Positions 6,925 through 13,449 of a stretch of 64,000 bases of DNA are shown here, in pieces (the first letter of the stretch is position 1; each line of letters opens with the position of its first letter). The stretch comes from Thermoplasmata archaeon (GTDB lineage Archaea; Thermoplasmatota; E2; DHVEG-1). The DNA lies in NCBI GenBank assembly GCA_020054475.1, contig JAHWGJ010000001.1, positions 58,434-122,433 of the forward strand. The letters are read 5' to 3'. Position numbers and translations under genes: made by a program. The notes beneath the pieces were generated by a model. It was not told where the DNA came from. It did not search any database and saw only the letters and a list, made by a program, of their open reading frames with translations.

Positions 6925-6949
6925 AAAATATTGATTTAAGAGTTTCTAA

Positions 6950-7060
6950 ATAATCATCGCAACGTTTGTGACATTATTACTTGCTGATAATGATGCTAAA
7001 AGTCTATTGTTATTTCTCTTAGCTCTAGGTTGTGGTTATTTATTTACTTTCCGAATTTGA
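6950..7060 (+). pseudogene. Possible membrane-protein gene remnant
   Basis: A 36-codon open stretch without a start codon reads IIIATFVTLLLADNDAKS followed by a hydrophobic LLLFLLALGCGYLFTF. Two membrane-like segments separated by a polar turn are unlikely by chance in intergenic DNA. The stretch overlaps the end of the AbrB gene on the other strand. It may be the tail of a lost gene. Evidence is thin. Confidence 0.25.
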
Positions 7061-7218
7061 ATATTTCCATCATCAAAAACTATCCAACGTATCTTATCAC
7101 CATTTTTTAAATCAAGAATTTCAACTACTTCAGAAGGGACAGTCACTCTTCTTCTCGATCCAATAATTGTCATCGCTGTATCTTTAATACATCTGACATC
7201 ATCTAATTCGATTTTCAT
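7036..7218 (-). CDS. AbrB/SpoVT-type DNA-binding protein
   Basis: A 60-residue swapped-hairpin DNA-binding protein (TIIGSRRRVTVPSEVVEIL, then LKNGDKIRWIVFDDGNIQIRK). Residues about 15-58 form the AbrB fold; the first 12 residues are an extra N-terminal strand. Such proteins act as dimeric transcription factors or as antitoxins. No toxin partner is adjacent, so a free-standing regulator is more likely. It lies downstream of the phosphate operon on the same strand, separated by 277 bases that contain an inverted repeat. Confidence 0.85.
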   Translation of the reverse strand: MKIELDDVRCIKDTAMTIIGSRRRVTVPSEVVEILDLKNGDKIRWIVFDDGNIQIRKVNK

Positions 7219-7300
7219 AAAAACACATTAAACATAATTATTAAACATGTATATATTATTTGTTTTATTAACAATATATTTTGTAATTATACAAATAGTT

Positions 7301-7331
7301 GGGTAATTTTTATATTGTATAAAATTATCCC
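7301..7331. terminator. Inverted repeat downstream of the pst operon
   Basis: GGGTAATTTT (7301-7310) pairs with AAAATTATCCC (7321-7331) with one bulged base around a TATATTGTAT loop. A separate perfect 12-bp palindrome, TTCCAATTGGAA, lies at 7456-7467, between this element and the pstB stop. Either could end transcription of the pst operon or act as an operator for the AbrB gene. Confidence 0.35.
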
Positions 7332-7495
7332 TTATATTTCCCTCTTAATTCTATACCCTATAGCGTATACAGTTATAGCTACAATATTTTCTATTTTTAT
7401 TTCCAATATATATTATAATTAATGCCAAACAGTAACTCATTTCCAAAAGATATAATTCCAATTGGAACAATAGTATAATCTAGTCATAAAATATT

Positions 7496-8260
7496 TTAAC
7501 TAATATCCCCCTCCACATATGCTTTTGTTTCAGAATTTCTAGGATTATTAAATAATTCATCTGCTGAACCCTGTTCAACAACTTTACCAAAATAAAGAAA
7601 AATCACATAATCAGCAAGTCTTTTAGCTTGACGTAAAGTATGCGTCACAAGAATTACTGTGAAATTATTCTTTAATTTATCAAGAAGCCTTTCAATCTGC
7701 TGAGCAGCAATAGGATCCAAAGCAGATGTCGGTTCATCGCACAAAAAAATCTCAGGTTCAACTGATAAAGCTCTAGCAAGACATAGACGTTGCTGCTGCC
7801 CCAGAGATAGACCCGAAGCAGGATCATGAAGCCTATCCTTTACCTCTTTCCAAATTCCAGCTTCATCCAAACAATGTTTTACCCTCTCATATAATTCCTC
7901 AGATTTTATATGATTATGAATTTTTAACCCATAAGCAACATTATCATAAATCGACATAGGTAAAGGATATGGTTTTTGTGAAAGAAGCCCCATATTTTTC
8001 CTAATATCCGATACATCTTTTTTAGAAGAAAAAATATTTTCTCCATCAACAATTACTTCCCCGGAAATTTTAACATTATCTCTAATTTCTAACAACCTGT
8101 TAAAAGTTTTTAATAAAGTAGTTTTACCACAACCAGAAGGACCAATAATAGCCGTGAGTTTTTTCGCAGGGATTCTAACGTTTATATCTCTTAATACATG
8201 ATTTTTATGATAATATACATTAAGATTACTTGTTTCAATCTTCACAGATTCATTAAACAT
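7496..8260 (-). CDS. pstB: Phosphate ABC transporter ATP-binding protein
   Basis: The ATPase subunit (about 254 residues) that powers high-affinity phosphate import by PstSCAB. Walker A is GPSGCGKTT. The ABC signature LSLGQQQRLCLARAL is followed by Walker B FLCDEPTSALDP and the switch His in VTHTLRQ. I start it at ATG 8260, which has AAGGAG seven bases upstream; an in-frame ATG at 8281 lacks an SD and would overlap pstA. It is the last gene of the operon. PhoU, the usual fifth member, is not encoded nearby. Confidence 0.95.
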   Translation of the reverse strand: MFNESVKIETSNLNVYYHKNHVLRDINVRIPAKKLTAIIGPSGCGKTTLLKTFNRLLEIRDNVKISGEVIVDGENIFSSKKDVSDIRKNMGLLSQKPYPLPMSIYDNVAYGLKIHNHIKSEELYERVKHCLDEAGIWKEVKDRLHDPASGLSLGQQQRLCLARALSVEPEIFLCDEPTSALDPIAAQQIERLLDKLKNNFTVILVTHTLRQAKRLADYVIFLYFGKVVEQGSADELFNNPRNSETKAYVEGDIS

Positions 8261-8273
8261 ATTTATTCTCCTT

Positions 8274-9131
8274 TTAAACAATTACATGTTTAGTTAATTT
8301 TCTCGATAAATACCTTGATAAGATACTTATAGAAAAAACAATTAATAAAAGGATAAATGCTGCAGCATAAGCCCTTTCCCTAACCAATGGAATAGGTGAA
8401 GAATACAAATGATATATCATTGTAGGAAGTGATGCAGTTGAATCAAAAATTGATTCAGGAATATTATCTGAAAAACCAGCAGTAAACAGTATGGAAGCAG
8501 CATCACCTATCCCACGTCCAAGACCTAAGAGAACACCAGCCATAATACCAGGGGCTGCTTGTTTACGAACAACCTTCAACGCGGTCTCAAATCTTGTAGA
8601 CCCTAATGAATATGCCCCCTCTTTGAGTCCATGAGGAACCATTTTGATAGATTCATCCATGTATCTAGTAATTATTGGTAATTCGAGTAAAGTCAAAGCA
8701 ACAATCCCTGCAATTAATGATGTTCCAATACCCAACAACATCATAATCATAAGACAAAAAATGCCATAAATTATCGAGGGAATCCCCCATAAAATGTCAA
8801 GTGATAATCGAATAAAAATTGAAATTTTAGGGTGGCTGAAATCTCTCTGTAAGAATAAAGCTATACCTAATCCAATCAAATAGGCGAAAGCCGTTGCAGG
8901 TAACGCAAGAAATAGAGAACCTAGAATTGCATTTAATATTCCACCCCCTTTTCCTAGATAATATCCCCCACTTGGTGTCTGGGTAATCATTTCCAGGCTA
9001 ATTGATGAAGCACCATTAAAGACAATCAATCCAACAATAATTACCAAGCTACCAATTACAATAATAAGAGAACTAATCATTAGGAATTTGAATAGTTTTT
9101 CTTCAAGAAATCTTCTGTTCAGTAATTCCAC
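8274..9131 (-). CDS. pstA: Phosphate ABC transporter permease PstA
   Basis: A permease of about 285 residues with six predicted membrane helices and the family cytoplasmic loop (KEGAYSLGSTRFETALKVV) that contacts PstB. It starts near 9131 with GTG, but the GGAGG of the SD abuts that codon. A CTG at 9122, which would overlap the pstC stop as CTGA and leave a normal SD spacing, may be the true start. Together with PstC it forms the membrane channel for phosphate. It overlaps the end of pstC, so the two are translationally coupled. Confidence 0.93.
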   Translation of the reverse strand: MELLNRRFLEEKLFKFLMISSLIIVIGSLVIIVGLIVFNGASSISLEMITQTPSGGYYLGKGGGILNAILGSLFLALPATAFAYLIGLGIALFLQRDFSHPKISIFIRLSLDILWGIPSIIYGIFCLMIMMLLGIGTSLIAGIVALTLLELPIITRYMDESIKMVPHGLKEGAYSLGSTRFETALKVVRKQAAPGIMAGVLLGLGRGIGDAASILFTAGFSDNIPESIFDSTASLPTMIYHLYSSPIPLVRERAYAAAFILLLIVFSISILSRYLSRKLTKHVIV

Positions 9132-10072
9132 CTCCTTTTCACTTTTCGAAGGAGTATGATACCTAACAAATTAAATATCAATACAACAACGAAAAGAATC
9201 AATGCTACAAACATAAGAGCTGATTCATATAATGGTATTGACATCATTTCCCCATATGCAGAAGCGATTAATGAAGCAAGAGTTTGTCCAGGATGAAATA
9301 GAGTTGAAGGAATTTTTGGTATTCCACCAACAACCATATTGACAGCTATTGTTTCACCAAAAGCCCTTCCGAAACCCAGCAATACCGCAGTTATAACACT
9401 AGGCGCAGAAGCACGGAGAATTACCTTCCTAATAGTTTCCCATTTAGTAGCTCCTACAGATAAAGATGCTTCTTTTAACTCAATCGGAATCGAACGAAAT
9501 GATTCAACACATAATGAGATAATTATTGGAAACACCATTACTGATAACGTGATGGATGCTGTAAAAATACATAAGCCAGTACTTTCAATCCCAAACCTAG
9601 GTGCAATGAAATCTTTAACTAGCGGAACAAGAAAGAGAAAAGCACATAACCCATAAACAACAGATGGAACACCAGCCAATACATCTATAAAAGGTCTAAG
9701 GAAAGATCTAGTTTTTTTATGAGCATATTCAGAAATATAAACGGCACTTAGTAAAGATATAGGAACAGCTATAAAAAGAGAAATTCCTGTTACAAAGATA
9801 GTTCCAGTTATAATCGGAAGAAGACCAAATTCACCCTTTTCAGGATTCCATAATGAAGAAAACAATAAATCAGTTAAGGAAACATTTTCAAAGATAGGTA
9901 TTGATTTGGAAAATAAAATTAGAAATATTAACACAAACAACGTTGAAACTATTATTGTTATTATTTGCATCAGTTTTATTCCGATGAAATCCCGAATTCT
10001 TCTTTTATTCATGTCATATTTTATATCAATTAATTTATTGTTATCATAACTCTGGTCTTTCACTTGTTTCAA
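9119..10072 (-). CDS. pstC: Phosphate ABC transporter permease PstC
   Basis: A permease of up to 317 residues with six membrane helices and the coupling loop KEASLSVGATKWETIRKVI near residue 205. The open frame reaches a TTG at 10072 that overlaps the pstS stop, while the first ATG is at 10012 (MNKRRIRDFIGIKL), directly before the first membrane helix. Neither has a strong SD, so the start is uncertain. PstC is usually 290-320 residues, which does not decide it. It partners PstA in the phosphate channel and lies second in the pstSCAB order. Confidence 0.93.
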   Translation of the reverse strand: MKQVKDQSYDNNKLIDIKYDMNKRRIRDFIGIKLMQIITIIVSTLFVLIFLILFSKSIPIFENVSLTDLLFSSLWNPEKGEFGLLPIITGTIFVTGISLFIAVPISLLSAVYISEYAHKKTRSFLRPFIDVLAGVPSVVYGLCAFLFLVPLVKDFIAPRFGIESTGLCIFTASITLSVMVFPIIISLCVESFRSIPIELKEASLSVGATKWETIRKVILRASAPSVITAVLLGFGRAFGETIAVNMVVGGIPKIPSTLFHPGQTLASLIASAYGEMMSIPLYESALMFVALILFVVVLIFNLLGIILLRKVKRRWNY

Positions 10073-11012
10073 GATATTCTATTTGAATGTCTATGGTTTC
10101 TTGTGGTAATTTAATATAACCACTAATTGTAACAAACTGCTGGCCATCTGTTAAAATCCAATATACAAAATCTTTAACTAATCCTGTAAAACCTTTTTTC
10201 GTTACAAGATGTAATTCTCTCGCTGGTGGTGAAGGATAAGCGTTTCTTTCTATTGCTTCTACCATACTAGTTCTATTTCCATAAAAATTCTCATAATAAT
10301 CTAAAACACCATTTTCGTCTATATCTAAAGGAACAGGGTTTATCTTAGAAAAAGGTTCTTTCGTCTCTGCATCATATATAAAGTTGATGTTATTGTATCC
10401 TATACCATAGATATCTCCCTGAATTGATGCAGCAAGATTTGGGTCTCCATTTATTGCCGAATCAGCAACACTTGTTAAATCATCTTGTGTGTAATTTCCT
10501 AAATATTTTGCCCATGTTTGTGCTGCTCCACAAGCATCAGATCTAGTATAAACTTTAATTGGTTTAGTATTATTCAAATCTCCAATAAGTTCCCCCCAAG
10601 TTTTAATATCTCTCGTTATAAAAATTTCAATAAGTTGTTGTTTTGTTAACCCTTTTGTTAGAATATCCCCTATTATTGGATTTTCAGTATTTATTGTAGC
10701 AACTACCGCATCTTTTGCAACTGAAACCCAGAATATCCCTCGTTTTATTTCTTCTAGATATATTTCTCTGGATACCATACCTATATCAACTATGCCCATT
10801 ATTGCATCTGACATTCCCTTACCAGCGCCACCTGCAGAGACATCAATTTTAATATCAGGGTTTAAGTTTTCAAATTGGTCTGCCCATATACCCATTATAG
10901 GATATAATGCAAAAGCTCCAGAAACTTTTATTGTGGTTTTTCCTTCGTTTATACATCCACATGTACTAAACACTCCAACCAACAATATAACAATGGTAAT
11001 TTTTTTCATCAT
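10044..11012 (-). CDS. pstS: Phosphate-binding lipoprotein PstS
   Basis: A 322-residue extracytoplasmic phosphate-binding protein. The signal peptide ends in a lipobox-like STCGC (Cys near residue 20), so it is probably lipid-anchored. The mature domain has the PBP-fold phosphate motifs SGAFALYP and GAGKGMSDAI near the N-terminus. It starts at ATG 11012 after a GGGGG-type SD, and overlaps the stop of the 94-residue gene before it (ATGA), so translation of the two is coupled. Expression should rise under phosphate limitation; a candidate operator lies upstream at 11354-11372. Confidence 0.93.
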   Translation of the reverse strand: MMKKITIVILLVGVFSTCGCINEGKTTIKVSGAFALYPIMGIWADQFENLNPDIKIDVSAGGAGKGMSDAIMGIVDIGMVSREIYLEEIKRGIFWVSVAKDAVVATINTENPIIGDILTKGLTKQQLIEIFITRDIKTWGELIGDLNNTKPIKVYTRSDACGAAQTWAKYLGNYTQDDLTSVADSAINGDPNLAASIQGDIYGIGYNNINFIYDAETKEPFSKINPVPLDIDENGVLDYYENFYGNRTSMVEAIERNAYPSPPARELHLVTKKGFTGLVKDFVYWILTDGQQFVTISGYIKLPQETIDIQIEYLETSERPEL

Positions 11013-11293
11013 TTATATTCCCCCTTTTTAAAATTATCATCAAGAATTCTGAAAAATTCCATTAATGAATTTGATAACCTTTTATCGCCGATTATGCAGT
11101 ATATAACATTCAAAAAATCTCTTCTAGTTGCACCATAACTAATAGCTATTTTTACATATGAGTCAATTGAATATTTATCTCCTAAAAGAACCACATAAGA
11201 CAATGAAATTAATGCTCTAGTTTTTATATCGTGTAAATCTTGATCCAAAAAATTTTGAATATACTTATAAATTTTTATTTGGCTATCCTGCAT
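11009..11293 (-). CDS. Small helical protein leading the pst operon (CMD-like)
   Basis: A 94-residue all-helical protein that is the first gene of the pst transcript; its TGA stop overlaps the ATG of pstS. The segment ISYGATRRDFLNVIYCIIGD followed by a second helix resembles the core of carboxymuconolactone-decarboxylase/AhpD-like proteins, but the CxxC-His catalytic set is absent. The protein at 11646-11957 shares the same pattern (DAGATCEDICKVASFVIRD), so they look like paralogues. PhoU is missing from this operon, so a regulatory role for this protein is possible, but this is only inference. Confidence 0.7.
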   Translation of the reverse strand: MQDSQIKIYKYIQNFLDQDLHDIKTRALISLSYVVLLGDKYSIDSYVKIAISYGATRRDFLNVIYCIIGDKRLSNSLMEFFRILDDNFKKGEYK

Positions 11294-11353
11294 TTACTCA
11301 TTATTTAATATCAAGTTTTAAATATTTAAATTTATTGGTAAAATTCATATAAT

Positions 11354-11372
11354 AAATGGATATATGCCATTT
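11354..11372. promoter_or_regulatory. Inverted repeat upstream of the pst operon
   Basis: AAATGG (11354-11359) and CCATTT (11367-11372) form an inverted repeat with a 7-base AT spacer, about 35 bases upstream of a TATA-like AATATTTAAA near 11320. Two copies of AAATTTATTGGTWAA also flank it (near 11326 and 11400). This is a plausible site for the regulator that senses phosphate, but the regulator is unknown. Confidence 0.4.
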
Positions 11373-11465
11373 AATAATGTAACAATATGGCAATAAACCA
11401 AAATTTATTGGTTAATTTTTATAAATTAAAATATTAAAAAAATTAATTTTTATGAATAATATTAA

Positions 11466-11582
11466 TCAATCGAAATTCATGTAGGGTGCATAAATTTTTA
11501 TCGTTTCTTTTAATTCTTCAATTAATTCCTCTTGATTTTTTATTTTAGATTTCAACCCTTTTTCTATATTTATATCTTTCAT
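11466..11582 (-). CDS. 38-residue helical microprotein
   Basis: Starts at ATG 11582 with GAGGGGG as SD a few bases upstream. The sequence (MKDINIEKGLKSKIKNQEEL..., ending YAPYMNFD) is Lys/Glu-rich and should form one or two amphipathic helices. It lies 60 bases downstream of the 103-residue CMD-like gene on the same strand and may share its transcript. No family is recognised. Confidence 0.5.
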   Translation of the reverse strand: MKDINIEKGLKSKIKNQEELIEELKETIKIYAPYMNFD

Positions 11583-11645
11583 ATACCCCCTCATTTCTAA
11601 ATATTGATTGCAAATTTATTAATGGCTAATTCAATATATTATCAA

Positions 11646-11957
11646 TCAATCTATCTCTTTACAATCGTCTATTACTGAGATATAGGGTGTTCTCTTATTC
11701 TCTTCATATCTTATTGCTCGTAAAAGCTCTACTATTGTATTGAAAATTTTTTTATCTCGAATAACAAATGATGCTACTTTACAAATATCTTCACATGTTG
11801 CTCCCGCATCAAAAGTTTTCCTAACTTGATCAGCTATAGCATTAATCTCCCCATATCGCAAAATATTTCCCAATAATACAAGTTCTTTTCTTTTATCGTC
11901 TAATATTTCAAGATTGAATATTCCAGGCATCTTTAAACTTACAAGTACTTGATTCAT
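11646..11957 (-). CDS. 103-residue CMD-like small helical protein
   Basis: An all-helical protein resembling the 94-residue gene at 11009 and, more remotely, the 80-residue proteins at 6526 and 18375. The core reads FDAGATCEDICKVASFVIRD, then NTIVELLRAIRYEE. The fold is probably that of carboxymuconolactone decarboxylase/AhpD, but without its CxxCxxxH motif, so enzymatic function is doubtful. It is divergent from the RHH gene at 12113, the same arrangement as the 80-residue/RHH pairs near 6.8 and 18.7 kb. That repeated pairing suggests a functional link. Confidence 0.7.
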   Translation of the reverse strand: MNQVLVSLKMPGIFNLEILDDKRKELVLLGNILRYGEINAIADQVRKTFDAGATCEDICKVASFVIRDKKIFNTIVELLRAIRYEENKRTPYISVIDDCKEID

Positions 11958-12060
11958 ATTTTGTTATATCACAAATATTTATTTTATGAAAACAAATATT
12001 AAAAGCTATTTACTATAATATATTAATATCAAATATACAAGATTATATATTATTCAAAGA

Positions 12061-12080
12061 TCATCATTTATCATCATTTT
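12061..12080 (+). promoter_or_regulatory. Tandem 10-bp operator-like repeat, locus C
   Basis: TCATCATTTA directly followed by TCATCATTTT lies immediately upstream of the TATA-like TTTATAAAGG (12082-12091) of the RHH gene at 12113. It is the cleanest of three copies of this arrangement (see 6824-6843 and 18673-18692). The 10-bp period places both half-sites on one face of the helix, as expected for an RHH operator. Confidence 0.65.
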
Positions 12081-12112
12081 ATTTATAAAGGATTTAAACA
12101 TTATAATCTACT

Positions 12113-12640
12113 ATGAAAAGATTATGTGCATATTTTGATGATGAATCAACAGCTATTATTGAAAAATATGAAAAAAAATATGGTGGATCAACTGCAGCAC
12201 TTCTTAGGAGAGCTCTTCAATGCTTGAAAAATCATGAAGAAGCCCAAGAAAAAACACCCTGGGAGAATATTATAGCTTATGTAGATTTCTTAGCTTGCAT
12301 GGAACATGTAATAGTTGATATTGCACATTGGAAATCAATATTTACAGAGATTGGTGAAGGGTCTGAAAAATTTTGGGAGGAAATACGTATAATAGGTGAA
12401 GAACATACTAAGGAATATTACGACAAGGGATTAAAAAATATAAAAGAAATTTTAGAATATGTTGAAAAGACGAATTGGTATAAACTTAGTATTGATTCAG
12501 ATACTAGTTTTACTTTGATATTAGCTGTCTCTGAGTCTAGTGAATTTGTCAAGAATTTTTTTCAAGGATTTTTTAAAAATTATTCCAGAAAAGTTGAAAT
12601 TATCGAAGATTATAAAAAAATTCGAATTAGATTGATTTAA
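12113..12640 (+). CDS. RHH transcriptional regulator with conserved C-terminal domain
   Basis: A 175-residue protein. Residues 1-45 look like a ribbon-helix-helix DNA-binding domain (strand RLCAYFDDESTAIIEK, then STAALLRRALQCL). Residues about 60-175 form a conserved domain shared with the paralogue at 18732-19262 (EHVIVDIAHWK, GEEHTKEYYDKG, HVEKTNWYKL, FVKNFFQGFF). That C-terminal domain is not one I can name; it may bind a ligand. No SD is visible and a TATA box lies about 25-30 bases upstream, so the mRNA is probably leaderless. A tandem repeat at 12061-12080 suggests autoregulation. It is divergent from the 103-residue helical gene. Confidence 0.8.
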   Translation: MKRLCAYFDDESTAIIEKYEKKYGGSTAALLRRALQCLKNHEEAQEKTPWENIIAYVDFLACMEHVIVDIAHWKSIFTEIGEGSEKFWEEIRIIGEEHTKEYYDKGLKNIKEILEYVEKTNWYKLSIDSDTSFTLILAVSESSEFVKNFFQGFFKNYSRKVEIIEDYKKIRIRLI

Positions 12641-12784
12641 TTATAATTATCCTCAAATTCATCAAGCAAAATAATAACTTTCAGTTCAATTTATTTGTTA
12701 TTATGAATGCTATCAGCAAAATCAATATTTCTAGAATTTTCATATTTATATCTCACTATGTCGCAACTCAATAATATTATAAAT

Positions 12785-12850
12785 ATGGTAGAAGGAAATT
12801 AATTTAATAAGTAAAGAGATTATTTCTCTAAACTCATGTCCTTCTACCAT
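12785..12850. other. Nested hairpin, possible structured RNA or terminator
   Basis: ATGGTAGAAGGA (12785-12796) pairs perfectly over 12 bp with TCCTTCTACCAT (12839-12850). Inside, AGAGA (12815-12819) pairs with TCTCT (12825-12829). A TATA-like ATTATAAATA lies directly upstream on the plus strand. The element is 145 bases past the end of the RHH gene, farther than a normal terminator. It could be a small RNA, a terminator, or a remnant of a short mobile element. Confidence 0.5.
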
Positions 12851-12941
12851 TATAAGTTCCCTTTCAACCCCCAAAAAAAAATCAGTATAATCCAACATAT
12901 AAATGTGTTTAATTGTTTATATTAAATTATATTCATGTATA

Positions 12942-13031
12942 TTAATTCCTTTTTGCTACTCCACAACAAGGGCAATAATATTCATCCCCATCTTTTGTTT
13001 TCATCATTCCATATCCACAATCACAAATCAT
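12942..13031 (-). CDS. 29-residue zinc-ribbon microprotein
   Basis: Starts at ATG 13031 with a strong SD, GGAGGGAG, and encodes CDCG near the N-terminus and CPCC about 15 residues later, a minimal zinc-knuckle or rubredoxin-like pair of Cys pairs. It overlaps the last 11 bases of the zinc-finger gene at 13021-13137 in another frame, so the two are co-translated. The high Cys content and strong SD support a real gene. The function is unknown. Confidence 0.65.
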   Translation of the reverse strand: MICDCGYGMMKTKDGDEYYCPCCGVAKRN

Positions 13032-13137
13032 TTTTCTCCCTCCATTCTCTAAAACAATTATCATCACAGAAAATTTTTTTTTTGTAAACTGTTGCTGTTA
13101 CTAAATTTAATTTCATCCTACAATATTTACATTTCAT
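13021..13137 (-). CDS. 38-residue zinc-finger microprotein
   Basis: ATG 13137 to TGA 13021 encodes CKYC at residues 3-6 and CDDNC at residues 24-28, then FREWREKNDL. The CxxC...CxxxC layout, with the second pair beginning a helix, fits a treble-clef/TRASH-like zinc finger. A TATA-like TTTATATC lies about 28 bases upstream and there is little SD, so the transcript may be leaderless. Its end overlaps the 29-residue zinc ribbon. The gene carries a run of ten A that could slip, but the frame is intact here. Confidence 0.6.
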   Translation of the reverse strand: MKCKYCRMKLNLVTATVYKKKIFCDDNCFREWREKNDL

Positions 13138-13267
13138 CCTGTAATAAATTAATAAAATAAAAGATATAAACCTGATTAATACTTTGTATTAAATTATATT
13201 AAAATATATTCAATATAACAACATAGCAACAAAAAAACAAACCTGAATAAATTAACTTATAACTTAA

Positions 13268-13387
13268 TCATTTTTTTTTGCATAAAAAAATTAGTAAAAC
13301 AAATATAAATAAAATAAAAAACAAAGATTGTATACAAATTTCAATTATAGCAAATATCTCATATAAAATTATCTTTGCTAATTCCAT
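13268..13387 (-). CDS. 39-residue single-pass membrane microprotein
   Basis: Starts at ATG 13387 behind AAAGGAG with a 5-base spacer, a strong ribosome site. It encodes an amphipathic start (MELAKIILYEIFAIIE) followed by a long hydrophobic helix and CKKK. It is immediately downstream of the large acyl-CoA synthetase/GNAT gene (62 bases after its stop, same strand). No family is recognised; a small membrane-anchored accessory is likely. Confidence 0.6.
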   Translation of the reverse strand: MELAKIILYEIFAIIEICIQSLFFILFIFVLLIFLCKKK

Positions 13388-13449
13388 AGGAACTCCTTTA
13401 ATTTATTAATAAAAAAAAAATATTGATTCAATAATGAAATATATTTAGA

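Noticed and set aside
7036-7218. Toxin-antitoxin pair involving the AbrB protein
   Set aside because: No small toxin-like gene is adjacent; the neighbouring open frame is only a membrane-like remnant.
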